A DNA stretch of 64,000 nucleotides from Odiellus spinosus (GCA_963920705.1 OY987231.1:16779024-16843023), one strand, 5' to 3'. Counted from the stretch's first letter, positions 21,462 to 36,505 are shown. Notes: a model not told the origin generated them from the sequence alone. Program-made: numbers and translations.

Positions 21462-24400
21462 GGTATTTAATTTTTAAAATAAGTGGGACTAAAACAAGCT
21501 TTCTTCAAATTTACAACCTTTAACTAAGGCTGAATTTTCAAAAGGTGTTCATTTGCATTTAGTAGGAAGCTTCTGTCTTTATTGATTTTTTTTTCCTAGT
21601 TCATTTCATATATAGGGGTTAAGAGGTCATAATGTATTCTGCCTTCATTGCGCTTATAACAGCAGTATGGGACATCAACCATGATTGGTATCCTCATTTG
21701 GTTTTTAATGGGCAAATTCGTTTCTTTTTTTTTTTTTAAGTGTAATGGGCAGTAGTAAGGCGTTTTCTTTTCTTCCGTATAGTCTTGCATGGATTATTGC
21801 CTCAGCTTTTTTTTCTTTCTTGAGCTCTTCTTGGCTGCTTTTCCGGAGAACTCCACCCTTTTCTTGTTCAGCCCGGCAATAATAGTAATAATAATAAGAA
21901 TAATTTGGTTCACTCACGATAAAAGGTTCATTTTTTCAAAATATCGCTACGCAATTCCATTTTTAAGATGTAAATGTGTTACTTTTTTTAACTGGTACTA
22001 AATCAGCCTCTTAATTTGTTCAAATAACATCATCCGTCATTATTCAAATAAGATTGAATAATACAAAAAATAATAATTTGTAATTTGTGAAAGAAAGAAC
22101 TCCATGGAAATTTGTACTGATTTATTTTCATGTTCTGAACAAAAATGATTTTAAAATAAAATTAGGTTATATGTAGTAGCAGTTTTGCTTACGAGTAATT
22201 AGCCTATTTTAGGTGGTATTTCGGTCAAATGTAAACTTGTAAAATGGTTCTTGACAAACAACAGCGTGTCTCTCATGTCGCGCTATTGTCTCTCTTCAAT
22301 TTTGCGGAGAACCGCTTGGAAGGTCTTTAGTACCGAACCCACGAAACATTTTCCAGAGCGCCCCTTTTTATTCAGCCCTCAGTTTTCAGTTTGTATATTG
22401 AACTGTTTTTTGCTTGGATGTAGGCCTTTAACCTCTTTTGGAAGGACTGACTTGTTTTTCTAGCTTTACTGAGGCAAATGTTTTTATGTTAATCAGTTTT
22501 TAAAATATCAAGCAGAACGGGTCACTCCCTTTCTACAAATTGCTTGGTTTAAAAAGCTGCAAAGCTTAAGAATAGTACGGCTTTAATACCGCTAACTTAT
22601 TCAAATACTGTCAAAGCTAGCAGTCGGTAAATCATCCAGCTTATTCCTCCAACCTTAAGGCTAGCAAAATTCCACCCTGAACTTTCATGGTTGGAAAAAA
22701 AGCACGATTACTTTCTGTTTAACGACTCTTGTTTGCCCGCAATTTTTCATTAGCTCCTTCTGATAGTTCGGGACTTTCCACGTAAATGCATTCTACGTAT
22801 TCTCACAGCGTGCAATTCATTTTAGGTACTCTACTTTCTTCCCCCCTTATTATTACAACACTGCGGGAAGAAAGGTCCCGACAACCCCGCGTGCGTTTAC
22901 ATAAAAGCTGGTCTCAACATATAGAAGCCTTTCTCATCCTGCAGACTGTATACTAACTCATCACAAGCGTGCTAAAGCTGGAGGAAGTATGGAAAAAACT
23001 CTTACCAAAATATGTAAGATTTTGTTTCGCCACGAAACCTTAGGAATTGATAAATTCAAACATTTTTTCCCTCGGGGGTGCTTCTTTTTATGCCAAAGAG
23101 GATTTGTAACACGGGAGATGAAACTCAAGACCGATCTATGACACGCGACATTGGTAGGGCTTAACTTGACTACGACCCATGGGGCTTCCTTAAAAGTATC
23201 TTCTGTTAGCAAAGAATAGCTTACCATAGTGGAGCACCAATTTATTTCCCCTTTTTCGTACCAACTTTTTGGCGCGAAAAGTGTCCATAAACGAATTTAT
23301 GTTTGAATTCTTTCCGAGGAGAACTACAATCTTGAATTCGTACATTGAGTATTGAAAGGGCATTCAACTCTTCGGAACTCTTACTTCGTTTTCGACTATG
23401 CAAAGAGCTCAAAATTGTATACACCTATGTCTCTCCTCTCAATAATATCAGTATACAACCCTGCTTAAAGAAGAAATATGCTTAGAGAACCACATACTTT
23501 CTAGATACTTTGTGACACAAAATTGCTGACCCTGTTGTCAATAAACCTGACTAAGCTTAAAATTTCGACTTGGCCGTTAAACCTGAATTCAACCTTGCTA
23601 AGGGGTAACGGTTTTCATTTAAGCTGCATTCACACTAGATACTTTGAAACCGTTTTGTTATAAAGGTCAAATTACCAAATTTTGGGGTCACCCATGTAGA
23701 TCTTCGATTAAAAAAATCTAATTAATCGATTTGAACATTCGAAACGGTTTCAAAGAGTCAAGTATGAACGTAGCTATAGTCAATATATCCGGAATAGTTC
23801 AAAAATTGTGTTTTCGTCTTTTTAGCTGTACCCGAAGGAATGGTTCATTTAAATAGTTTAAAAAAAGATGTAAATTGTGAATCCTGACCGCAATTCTCCT
23901 TGGTTTTTAGGCAAAGAGGGTAATTCTGGCAAGGGCTCAGGGGAATCTTGGATAAATATAAAACACCGACAGACTTAACGAGGCGCGCGCCGCTCTCTAC
24001 CTTTCGTTTCCAAACATTTGGAGAACGTATTAAGACTTTCATTGTAGCTACATGTACCTATATGCCCACGTTTTCTTAAGTTGACAAGCCCTATTTTTAC
24101 GTTTTTCATTTTCTAAAGGGACCCTGCTTGGAGAACTCGGTTTCGCTATAAATAAATCGAAATATTCCCCCACGGTCGTATTTGCGCGATGCGGTATAGG
24201 CCCTTATTTCTTCGAGAGTAGAGCCTATTTAAGTCGCGCTCAAACAACTCAATCTTATTTATATCTCTAAGATGACAATTACATTGAAGTACGGATGACG
24301 TTGTAGTATTATTACTCCATAAATAGCTAAATTTATTAGTTTTTCGTTGTTTTTATTTAATTAAACCACCACTGATAAATAAAATGCTTAACTATCCCTT

Positions 24401-27049
24401 GTCCATCGCAATATGAAAGCGCTTAGCTTCTAATTGAGCAAAAATTTCGTGACGTCATAAGATTGTAAATTTCTTTGTGATTGACTTGATTTCTAGAGAA
24501 ATATAGTCAATATTTTCTCCTTCCACTGCACAATTGGTGATATCTTTTAAGTATCAATAATAGAACACCTCTATGCAGTAGATAATTTGAACTACAATTT
24601 TTTGACCAGTTGATGGCTATTTTGTCAATAAGAACACTATAGTAGACGACCTACGTATTGGAAATCCATTATCTGTAACGAAATTTATTTGGAAGTGATT
24701 TTCTTTTCCCTTGATCTAATTCGTTATATCCTATACTTATTTCACCGCAATACAAAAGGGATCTTATCTTTTGAAGGCGCCGAATTTCTGTCGTGTGTCT
24801 ATCGAAGTGGAAGTATATGAATCCAGCGCACTCGTTCGTGGGTCAAAGATTCCTAAGCACGCAGTACGTCCAATGCAACTCTGTTTTATCTAACGTCTTC
24901 GTTGAGTGCATTGCCAAGAGATTTGATCATCTGATGTCATTTATCTCCTAGTTACAGAGACTATATGGTTTCTCCACTGCTGTCTAGATTCACTGTAACT
25001 CTTGTTGTAAGTCTGTAACTAAATCTAATACGTGGCTATGCTAGTCCAAAGGAGCGTTGCAAATTCCTGAAAGCGAGAAAGGTTAAGATTGGCACAAAAA
25101 GTGGATTTATTAATTACTGTCAGAAGTCTATTAAACATCCTCCCTTCGAGAGGGGAGGGCCTTCATAACTCGTGAGTTTCAATGAAACATCATAGTCCCG
25201 TCTTGTCGAGCAGAATAATAATGCTAGAATTTTGTTTGTAGGCGGTCGAGTTACTCTCCTAAAAGATCGTGTTCTTCATTAATTTTATCGAGCGTAAAAC
25301 TCGCAATTTTGGCTCAGATATGAACTTATTTTTTTGTTTGTAGCTTTGACTGTACTTAAATGATTACGTAATTGGGTAATAATTACCAAAGGCTGTAGTC
25401 AGTTACGAAGTAGTTAACCATTCGGTTTTTTAACAATACGAGAATCTGGAGTTACCACTTCTGATTCTGTTCAGTGATAAGAAACAGTTTTCATGAAATT
25501 ACGAATCAAATTATATCTAACGACTTCATTTTTTTTAAACGAGTAAACGATTAGGACCCAGCAAGTTTTCGAAAAACATCTAGTTTTAGAGGACGAGCCG
25601 TTAAAATTTCTTTGTCCATTTGAAACTCGTTTCATTTGTTTAGTAGTTACCAAACCGACCTATTTTTTTCCTTTGTTCCTAATACAAAAATCAGTAAGAC
25701 TAAGTCATAAATAAGTTTTAAAGTGCAACTCTTTTCCATGTTAAACAAGAAAGTAATCTGTGCCAATTACTCGAGTATTGAACTTTTATATTTGTAGCCT
25801 TTCTTGTACCTAATGCCCTATTTAAAGCGAGGGTGTATGAGTATAAAGGTGTGTTATCTCAAGGCAAACCATAATTTCCAATCCAAAAGGCCCTTTTCAC
25901 TTTCAAGAAGAAAATAAACTTAAAATACTGAATTTTCATGAGACTCTCTCTTCAAAATGATTTTTAAATCCAAGAGCTATAGCCGCGTGTATCCGGGACA
26001 CAAGACTCATCATCCTTAGAACAAGATTTGTAAATTCTTATTGGATTTGGAAGACAGGGGTTTCATTTACGTCATTCGTGACGTGCATGGTTGGATCACC
26101 GTATAATACATTGTTTTAATCCTGGGACAAATCTAGTTCCGGGAGTATTTACATATATTAAATTCAAAAGAGAAGAGTAGATTGTTATACAGAAAGAGAG
26201 AAAGAATGAAATACCGTTTTTGGGAATCGAGGAATCACTGCACTAGAAGGGGCGAGTGAAAGAAAATGGCTCTCGGTGAGAGAGCATGTTTGCTTCCATA
26301 CAAGGAAGAACTGAAAAAAGTCTATATCAATGCCGGTATACGTTCTTGAACTCATTAATAATTTATTCCCATGCAGACTCGCTTGGCTTTTAAAGTTAAA
26401 GCTTGCTTGAGAGAGAAAAATAACAAAATTCGAGGCATTTTCAAAGTATACCCCCGCTGGGCCTCGTTGTTAAGAATTCACGCGAGACAGTAACTGTTGG
26501 AAGAGTTATGTTACATTCTTAAAATACTCTTTTTATATTATAGAAAACTAGGGTTTTATATAGGGATTTAGGTTACTTACAAGGTATTTTTTGCGTATTG
26601 TACTCTCGTTCAATATCAGTTTTCAAAAGAGCAAAAGTTGTAAAATAGGCGAAAAACCTTTTAGTTGAACGGTTATCGTAGATGGAAGAGAGACATTGTT
26701 GGTGGAGCGCCCCTGTCCAATAGGCTCTTACCGTTCCTTTGAGGTATTTTTCTATATAGAACTTTCAAATCGGTCTATTAAAATGTAGCGTAGAACTCCA
26801 AAAGGGGTTAAAGTAGTTTTGTAAACTGGTCTTGAACAGAAATTTGAATTCTGCATTGCCTTTTGAAATTTTTATGGTATATAGAACTCGATCGCTATAA
26901 CCAGGATCTATAGGCATAAGGTGTAGGTTAAGCGGGTAATGTTATCAATAGACATGTCTATCTCTTTTCCAATTACATATTTGCACACCATTCCCGTAAT
27001 TAAGCCGGGACGAGACATAAACTAACTTACTTGTCTATAGTTTTAATAA
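21462..27049. other. Intergenic, no gene seen
   Basis: Non-coding AT-rich sequence with one well-bounded small repeat (23622-23775). A short segment around CATAACTCGTGAGTTTCAAT near 25160 recurs near 17640. Short open frames on both strands have no recognisable motif or splice context. Confidence 0.6.
23622..23775. mobile_element. GCTGCGTTCACA-family element, both ends present
   Basis: The left end AGCTGCATTCACACTAGA is mirrored by the right end ...AGTATGAACGTAGCT. The pairing continues through ACTTTGAAACCGTTT, about 36 bp with a few mismatches. It is the best-preserved of three relatives here (14055, 15526). No clear target duplication. Confidence 0.65.
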
Positions 27050-27354
27050 TTACCAGCAAGAAGGATCAGACAAGGAGAGGAAAAGTAGGGCTGCGTTGAG
27101 TTAGAGAGAGAAGAGCCAACCTCCCACTCGGGTGGAAAGGGGGATAGGAAATTCTCGAGGTAAACTGTTGTCACGTGGTCACTAGCGTCGTTGGCTACTA
27201 CGAAGCTGATAAAGGATCCGTTTTACTCACGTGACAACATTTTACCACGAAACATCTCTACCCCCGTTCTCCCAGAGTGGGAGTTTAGGCCGACGCAGTA
27301 GGAACTGCGCCGTCCGCACTTTTCCTCTCCTTGTCTGATCCTTCTTGTTACCAG
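27050..27354. mobile_element. Inverted-repeat element, 7-bp target duplication (copy 2)
   Basis: The element spans 27057-27347 (291 bp), with ends CAAGAAGGATCAGACAAGG and its mirror, flanked by TTACCAG at 27050-27056 and 27348-27354. The interior matches the reverse complement of the copy at 9577-9864, including the TTGTCACGTG motif. The minus-strand open frame at 27223-27468 overlaps it by chance. Confidence 0.88.
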
Positions 27355-29799
27355 GAATATAATGAATATTGCTTTCCTTATGCGAAACCGGGGTAGTATC
27401 CAGGGCAACGAAATATGTTTTTTTCCTTTCATGAAATAGAGTCCTGTTAGTAAACCATTAAATTTCACGAACAGATGTTGCTCGCTGATCGATTAAAATT
27501 TATTTACTTCTTCATTTTTTGTACAATATAAACTTTAAGTTAGGAAGTAATAAACGTTTAAAAATGATATGAAGGTTGCGCTTGACGTCCTTCCTTTTTT
27601 CACCAGTAATCAGGGTTCATTTTGTTTCCCAACTCTATGGCGTTTTAACACGGGCAGGAGTTGGTGCAAGTCTTCTAAATTAAAAGTCAATTTTATGACA
27701 AATCGACGGTTAAAAAAAGGGGTTTGGTAGTTTAGCATAATGAAGGTAGGTCGAAAGTTTCGCCTTTTAATATTCAGATACGAAAATCTATATCAGAAAA
27801 CAGCCTAGTTTAGAGTCAAAATGTTTTGGAAAATTTACGATGGTAAAGGCTAACTCTTACCTTTATCATAGTTAAATTTCAACAGTTTTTATTACTCTAA
27901 GCAAGGATGTATACTTGTAAAGTTGAACTAATAGACCAGTTGATGAATTCTCAGTTTCTCCCCTCTACCTATTCCTACCTACTTTCATCTTTTCAAAGGA
28001 GAAATTGCTGAAAAAGGCGTTCGGAAACTTTTCAAAGAGGTAGGTCCGAGTGAGAGAAAAATTATGTAAATTATCTCCCGTTATTTGGGGCGTGAAAAAA
28101 TGTTTAAAATCCCATCCAACTTTTTGCCTTAAGCGCCGCTACCGGGCTATACGGAAAGAATAATTTTAAAATCCCGCGTTGTAAATCTCTCGGACAATTA
28201 ATTTAGAAAAGTGTGAAAAATCACTATCTCGGCCTCTTTGGGCTTTTAGAGATTTTTTAAAGGGGTACTTAAATGTAAGAGAATAAGGTTCTGAAAACCT
28301 GCTGTCTATAGAGGAAAGGGTGACCGGTCAAACGGAAAAAAAGAACATGTGACGTTAGAAAATATATTTGACAAAATATACAAATATTTTTGTAATTTGA
28401 AAAATGAGTTGCATTTGATATTGCTATACTTTTATTAAAGTCAATATCTGTAAAATAACTTCTTCCTGTTATTTATGATTTATAATAAGTGACATAGAAA
28501 CGTGGTACAAGGGTGTAATGTACACCGTAAAATCTTTGAAGAGCGCCAAAATCAAATTTATGGTGTTACCCCCCAATCGAAAACTTTTCTAAAATTCTGT
28601 TAATTACCATTATCTTTTATTTAAAACTTTTAAATTATTTTTGGTTGTAAATATTTGCTTTATATTTTTAACGATATGTTTGTCAGGTGTCTTAACACCC
28701 TTTTAAGTACTCCTTTAATGCATCGCTTTCCGGTTTACATAAATGGCGCTCGAAGGCAAGCTTGACAGGTTATAATTTCCGTTACCCCCTCGTGTCGTTT
28801 CATCTTTTGAACGGAAGAGCCTCCTTTTTCAACGAGCGCTACAGGAATTTAATTAAAGTTTCCGGACGAGACTTGAAACTTGGGTGCTATACGTATACTT
28901 TATATTGTGGTATATTCGCGCGTTCCCGTCATGCACAGAAACTCCTAGTCGAACCCTGGAGGCCACTTTTATGATTTTTCACCGTCATTCGTATCTTTCA
29001 ACGTTGTCCCCTAAATTTGCATTAGCTGTCTGTCACATTACGTTCATTAGTTGACCCACGGAAGACTGGATATAGCTATAAGAGAGTACAAGTTTTAAAA
29101 TAAACTTCGTGCCAATGTAGCGCTATTTCAAAACTCTCCTTTTCATTTATATATAACTTCTGATTTTGAGTCTTCTACTAAACGCTTGATGGATGGCCAT
29201 GAACTAAACTGAAACATTTCGGAACTTGTATATATCATATCAATCTTCGAAAATCGAAACCATCTAGAGTTTTCGACCTTCAAGGAGAGCGATGGTGATT
29301 GAATTCGGTGCGGAGGATGAAGGGATAGATAGTATCAAAATGTAGGTTAAAGGTTAACGGTTGATGAGAATTAGAGATTAGGCATCGGATCTAAGGGCCC
29401 GTGTATCAAGGGCTGTTGAGATCAAGCTGCCCTGGTCATTAGAGTTCGACGTTTGGACTAGATAATACACAAATGCGTGGATAAGCGGTTTATTTATCCA
29501 TCAATATTTCGAATACGTTGGATTTAGATTAAGAATTCCTGTGGATAATCTCAGATTATGGATAAAGATAAGATCAAGAAGATACGAAATTAAAGGTTAA
29601 GTTTAATGATGTGACAATTTATTTGGATAAAATATAATATATTAATCAAGATAGTGATTTCGATTTGGGTCCAAGTAATCGACTTTCAAATAATTGACGG
29701 AAATTAACTGGGCTAAAAACTAATTTATAGCCATTGACCATCATTTGAAAGTATATCAATTTTACAAAATCTCTTGTAAATTAGTTGGAGAAAATCCCT

Positions 29800-29992
29800 C
29801 GTAGATCAAATGGGAATAACCCCTTGTAAATCAAATGGGAATAACCCCTTATAGATCAAATGGGAATAACCCCTTGTAGATCAAATGGGAATAACCCCTT
29901 GTAGATCAAATGGGAATAACCCCTTGTAGATCAAATGGGAATAACCCCTTGTAGATCAAATGGGAATAACCCCATGTAGATCAAATGGGAAG
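29800..29992. repeat. 25-bp minisatellite, about 8 copies
   Basis: Tandem units containing GATCAAATGGGAATAACCCC followed by TTGTA. Single-base variants occur in early units (TAAATC, TTATAG) and in the last (CCATG). Confidence 0.9.
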
Positions 29993-32900
29993 ATAACGCG
30001 ATATTGTTTTTTAAACTCGGAAAACCTTTTTCGAAGCTACTACTTGTTTCTCCCTGTGGCCTAATATCCGAGAGCCTTCCTTCCTCTGGTTTTCTCATTT
30101 TTATAAACGAATCTGGGAGCTATTCGCGTTCTCCTAGCTTCCTCCAACTGTCTAACCTCTCCCTTGACTGTTCTCGCTCACGCGCGGATCTGCGCAAGAA
30201 TTTATATACATATATGTAGGGAGAAAGCGGACTTCGCGTGCCGCTTCAACACTCACCTGCGTGAATGTCTTTCGAGAATCGAGGGAAGAAGCCCTCTCGG
30301 AGATTTTTCAATTTCTCGATGACCTTTCCAAGGAGGGATGTTAACCTTTCTACACCCGCATTGCGAGAAGCTTCCCCATTTCCGAGTAAATATAGTTTTT
30401 ATTCGATTGACGAGGAATCCAGGAATCGCCCCTACGTTCCTCTCTCTATTAACCATCCACCATCCACGTGGTGATGAGATAATAGTGTGGAAAACGGGAA
30501 GTAAGAGATATACGAATAAAAACGTAGTTACTATTACGTATCTTCGTTCTTTCAATCCATTGCTTCTAAGCCGGTGGACAAAATATATGGATTAAGCGAA
30601 AGGGTATAGATATAAAAGACCTTCGATTTTACATTTGAGGATTCCACCGGGTCTAATCGAATCCGAATAGCTCTCCGAAACTTTTTAATGGTCTCCGAAA
30701 TCATTTTCTATAGATGGTAGAGGCTTTTTAGCCTATTAAATATTGAAACATTAAAGTCTCCTTTTCACCATTTTTATCAATTATATTTTTAGCTTTTTTA
30801 TTCTATTAAAAGCGCGTTTTTAAGAAAACTTTCGAAGTAAAATTCTAAAAATAAAAAATATCTTGATGGATGACGTATTAGGAAGACGATAAAAATTTAT
30901 TGAACGAAAAGATTTAAAATAAGGGAAGGCTTTTGGGATTAAATACTTTCACTAAGCCTTAAACGCGTGATTCAACATCACTGAACTCACGACCTATAGA
31001 CCATGTGACGTAGAAAGTTGAGGATTTTTCCCTCATATTTTTATAATCTAGTGGAAGCTGTGGAAATATTGGTTTTATTTAAAGTATTATAGTGTTTTTA
31101 ATATCTTGTTCAAATGTGTTTTTTTTAACATTAAGAGACTTGAGCTTTATTTCCTTTAGCGCCTATTAATGTTGCAATGTTGGCAATACTTTCTATTAGC
31201 TCTCGTTTAGAAAATACCACTAACAGATAAGCTTTTCATTGAAAGGCGAAAGCGTGATCGAATCCATTTCTCCTATATATAGAAATATAAATTCATCAGC
31301 AGTTGCTAGTCAGAAAGGGACACGCGCGCTAAAAGCGACTCAACTTGTAAATAATCGCGAGTCGAAAGTCGTGTTTCGAATTAGTTTGTATACAGGACGT
31401 GCCAATAGTATTGTCGCAATAATTCTTCGTGTAACATTTAAGGGACCGCTAGGGATCCCCAGAGCAATAGCGTCAAAAATCTAATCCATAAAAGGCGTGT
31501 GACGAAAGCTTCGACTTATCCCTTAAAAGATAAATATAAATTTACGAGCTAAATGTAGCGAGTGATAAATGGCTGTATATTGGACCTCGAACGAGGCCAA
31601 ACTGTAAGAGATGATGACAAGCCTTGTATAGCGAGGTAATTCCTCATGCTCTGTATGCACGCGTAGTTTCTCATACATTCAGTACTCTGGCTTAAAGGAA
31701 GACGGACATCTGATTCCATAAATCAGATATTTTGAGTATAAAATATAGCCCGTATAAAAATATCCGTGAAAATATAATTTTTGTATATTTGAAACTTATT
31801 AAATATCTCGAATTAAGCAAAAACCGATTACACTCGCTGATTAATTTTGGGGGGAGGGGAACTCAAAGCTCCCTAAATTCCTTTTGACGTCACATAACGT
31901 ATCTAGCTTTTTCCCAATCAATTCTGTTAATAATATTAATCCACTTCACTTGTAATGTCTGTTTTTCCCAACTGTTAATCGATTAATCAAACATCTTTAG
32001 CTTTGTATCGCGTTGCGTTAAAGAAGATATAACGCGCCGTGAAATCACTCGCATTCTTAGAAGGGAGCAAAACCACCGTTAGAAATTAACATTAAATGAG
32101 GTCCCCTAATTAATTTTTACGATTTCAAAATGAATTAAGTTGAATTATTAAAATAATAATTACTTGATAAAAGCAAAGCTGGTAAAATACAGATTCTATA
32201 TTTTGCCACGATTTCTTTTTAAGACGACAATGTTTCTTATCTTTTCCACCCTGTCGTGACTGAGCTTACCCTTTCATTTCTGGTCATCATTGCGACGACA
32301 ATTCTAGGCTTAATATTACGCGAAATAAATCCTTTTTATAGCTGCTACGATTCGAAAGGATTCCTAAGCCTAATTCGAAATAAAGCTTTTACCAGCATCC
32401 CTTTTACTCTTTTTGGAAACGTATAGCTCGCGTACGCAATGCTATTTTTATTCTTTAAAAGTTAGTCACGGGATATTTTTCTCAACAATTATTTCATTCA
32501 TAGTGTAGAAATTAGTTGAATTCAAATTTAAGCCAGAAAATATTTCCTAATCTTCATTCTTGAGGATTGCTTAGATATAACCCTCAACAAAAGATGCTGT
32601 ATCCGTAAGATATTCGAACTTCTCTTCCAATAATATTGTATTTTTATTTAAGAATTGTTTTATTTTTCTACTTTTAACTCATAAAAAAAAAAAAAAAAAA
32701 GAAAAAGAAAAGAAAAAAAAAAAATATTGTCCCACTCTCAAAGGAGTTGATATAAAAATATTTGAAACAAAGATATTTCCAGATGAAAGAGTCCAACTTG
32801 AGTCTCAAGTTGTCGGTCAAAGGCCAAAAATAAAATCATAGTCTGTCGACTCTGGATAAAGCATCGATTTAGACGCAGTGATGCGCCAATTCAATACTTT

Positions 32901-35900
32901 ACGAAAACAAAGCTTCCCTCGAAATATAGACTTTCATTTTTTTGTAATGGCGCTCAGCGTCAACCAAGCACTGATTAACTGACAATTTTGATCTTAAAAT
33001 ACCTATAAAAACGCGATTTTTCTATTCAAAATCCAAAAGCTCGTTCACCAGCGAGCGAAAATGCTTAGTTTATGGTAGGCCTGAAGCTGAAATCGGAAAC
33101 TTGTCGCTCATTGAAAAACATCAACAACTTTTCATACGAGCTTATAATCAAAATTAGGAATCGGTTTCATCTATCGCGAATTTGCGAACAGTCTTGTAAG
33201 GATTGATTTTAAACATTAATTTTTAAAAGCGAATTCTACTGGTAACACTCTCTTAGAGTGCACTGAATCTAGGTGAAAATCTAATAACTATTGCCCTCAC
33301 TTGCTATCGAGCGTAGAGCAGTGGAACGTAAAATTTGGAAAAGATTGCATACGCAAATCAAATCAGTAAAAAAAATGCTCTGCATCCAAAAAAGACAAGA
33401 GCAAAAAAATGTTTCCCTGCAAGCGCTTTTTTTAGGCTCAAACTCTCTCAGTTGAATATGAAACTCGCTTTTAGAGCGATTTCTATTGCTCTATAGCACC
33501 CAGTGGAATTCGTTAAAAGCTACCACGCGTTTTCAATTTTTGCATTCTCCCTAGCTTGCGAACGGGGCTTAAATTTAAAAGACTAGGTTTGTTCGTGCTG
33601 AAAAGTGAATTCGACTCTATATAGATACAGTGGAAGAGCCGTCGGACTTTTCGGGAGGGGAGAGGGTGATATTTTATCTTGAAAGTTCTCATTTCGGGGG
33701 TAGGTAGGGTTGAACAACGCGGGCTACGGGCTTTATACAGTGATGTATAGCGGAAAGTAGAGTTCATCACGCCTTTCTGAGCAATTACGCGGACAGGTAA
33801 CCAAAATATATCGGTTTTATTCTAGAATTTACTCTCGGTCTTTTTATACAAGGACGTTACAAATATATAATAAATGTTTCTATATTCATAAATTATGTTC
33901 GAATATAACCCTTGTTCCCGATGAAGGTTTTTTTTGTATGACGAAGTGGTAAAGAAATCCATAAAGATCGCTAAAAGTTCATTTCGAGGCTCATTTTAAC
34001 CATCAGAAGCGTATGGTCATGGCTTAAACACTATTTTAAAGAGCTCATGACCAGTTTTATATCTCGAGAAAAATTACGAGCTCCGAATTGCTATACCATC
34101 TTGCGATAGATCGAAGCTCGCGTATTGGCTCATTGAATTCCATCGACAATGTTTGACATTTTAAGTTTCGCCCCATTTAATTTTCTTTAGGCCAAGTTTT
34201 TGAGTACTTTGAGCGAAGAAAATCGTCAAAATCGGAAAAGACTTGAACTACTTCGCAAATTTGCTAACTTTATAAAACTAAGGAGAAACAGAAACTTCGA
34301 TTATTTTAAACCAAAACGACCATTGGTTAATGCTATCTTTGGTATAATTACACTTAGAATACCCAATTCAAATGAAAGCCTATGTCCGATGGAGCCCAGC
34401 AACTTCTTAATCTCATAATCAGGTGCTTTGATACAGGCTATATGGCAGGGTGGCCAGACTTTTTGCAATTGCAATCAACTTTAAGATTTAAAATTTCTTC
34501 GCAATCGACTTTTCAAATTTCTATTTTCCTAGCGATAGACTTAAGGGCAATATTCAACAAGCGATTTTCGCAGCAAAAACAAATTGTTTCGCCAGCAAAT
34601 CCATTTTTTCCCAAGGTTTTTCCGCTAGCTTATAGCGGAATTTTTTTAGTTTTTGCTTTTTGCCGCCTTTTAAAAAATTTAAGCGAAATTAACGTCGGAG
34701 AATAGATCATGACGTCATTCGAAAACATATTGCGTGTGAAGATACAATATAGCGTTATTAATCGGATTATGCTAAGCCGCGTACGAACGGCAATTTATTT
34801 CGGCTTCTGATGATATTCTGGCAAGGCGCCTCCCCTCGACTTATCGTTGCCTTCGTGAATGGTAAATTTAATTCTACTATTCTATGGATTACAATAGCGG
34901 AATATCATTAATCAGCTTAATTACTGACGAATGGACAAACAAAATTAATATACCGGCCGCGTAAACCATCTCCTTTGTTTATCCGTGACTTGGTATAAGG
35001 GCTTATACCGGATTAAACTCCGTGAAATCCATAAGGTTCATATCTTTCCAACCGTATTAACCCTTAGATTATCGTACCTTCAACAGTTATAACTCAAAAC
35101 CCTCTAATTAAAATCTGAAGATTTATTCTTTATTATTTCATAAGCTATAGCTGGTGAAGGCCGCTCGCGTGGATTCTATGTATTTTTACACTTAAAGAAA
35201 ACGTACACTAATTTTTATAGTCATTTGAGGTAATTAAGAAATTTTAACAGGGCTTCAAAATGATACCAATTACATTAAAATCGACTAGTAATTAAGAAAA
35301 TTACTTAGTTCACTAAATTAAATAGAAATCGTGGGACGCTTATTTGACGTCACAGTCGAATATTTATGTATAAATATTAGAATAAGTCAATTTCAACGCT
35401 CTGAGACTAATAAATTCAAGATTAATTCTTAATTTATTTAAAGCGAAACATAAACAATTCATTTCGAACTGTTCATAATTTTAAATATATCATTTTTAAA
35501 GTTCTTTGTATATTGTAAATCAGTACAATTTAATTTTATCGAGAACTCCATATTTTTAAAACTGATGGAAATATCCAATAAAAGAGATTTTATAATTATT
35601 AAAATCATCATGTTTACGTTCTCTGAAGTTCTGGCCCCGGCAGAGTTTTAGTTGTGTGTTTAGCTCCACTTAGTAAAATCAATATCAGCTTGTGTTAAGT
35701 TCTGTTCATGAGTAATTTGAACGAGGAGAAAAGCCGTGGCGGTTTGATACAAAACTCCTTCCTTTCGCTAGAATACTGGCCATAAATGTAAATTTTCCAT
35801 CCATGAGATTTCTACTTTATATATTAATATGTATAATTAAGTTTGTCCCTATATAATGAGGTTAATTAAAAATCACTAATAATGTTTCCCGTGGTTTATT

Positions 35901-36348
35901 CAATGAGATGACCTCTCTGTACCACCTCGGTCGATATAATAAGATTATTTTTTATAACTTTGCCAATAATTTGAATAACGGGTTAGTACACACAGTAGCT
36001 AGATGAATTTATTTGTCAACCTTAATTACAATCCACTAGAGACCCGGGCGAAAAAAAAGGGACCCAGACATTACTTTTTATTTTTTATTTTTGGTTGTGT
36101 AATTAAAGAGTTCATCCACTCTATTGTATACGTTGGATTTTTATTAGTTTTTTCTTTGTAAATTCCGCTAGTGAATTAGGGATGGAACGGTTTCGCTTTG
36201 AGTCAACTCTTAATTTAAATTAACCCCTCCTCCCTTGCAAAAAAACAAAAAAGTACCCTGCACTTTTGGCTACATCACATCCATCTTTTCGCCTGACTAA
36301 ATCCCAGGATTAAAATTTAGATTAAGTATCTAGAAGGCAACGTTTAAA

Positions 36349-36505
36349 AGGACTATCTGCGATTTTTAGATCCCCTTGAAATTCGTCTTCTTTTCTAGCT
36401 TATCTGACGAAGTTGACCATAATAAATTGTACAGTCAAAGCCAGGCTGTGTGCTTAAGGGAAGAGCATTTTAAAGCGTCAAATTTCAGAACAGATTGAGC
36501 TTTTA
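36349..36505 (+). repeat. ~150-bp GGGACTATCTG-family repeat
   Basis: Starts AAGGACTATCTGCG, contains GTCTTCTTTTCTAGC, GAAGTTGACCATAA and GTACAGTCAAAG, and ends ...CAGATTGAGC. The ends are short inverted repeats (CTATCTG against CAGATTG). It is followed directly by the repeat segment shared with 6120-6310. Confidence 0.7.

Noticed and set aside
29800..29992. CRISPR-like array
   Set aside because: The 25-bp units are contiguous with no unique spacers, and the DNA is clearly from an animal nuclear genome.
30253..30595. Overlapping open frames of 69-100 codons on both strands
   Set aside because: No domain, no splice context, and equal openness on both strands in a slightly GC-richer patch. This is expected by chance.
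34200..34705. Two overlapping plus-strand open frames (72 and 107 codons)
   Set aside because: Low-complexity K/N/F-rich peptides without any recognisable motif or partner exon.
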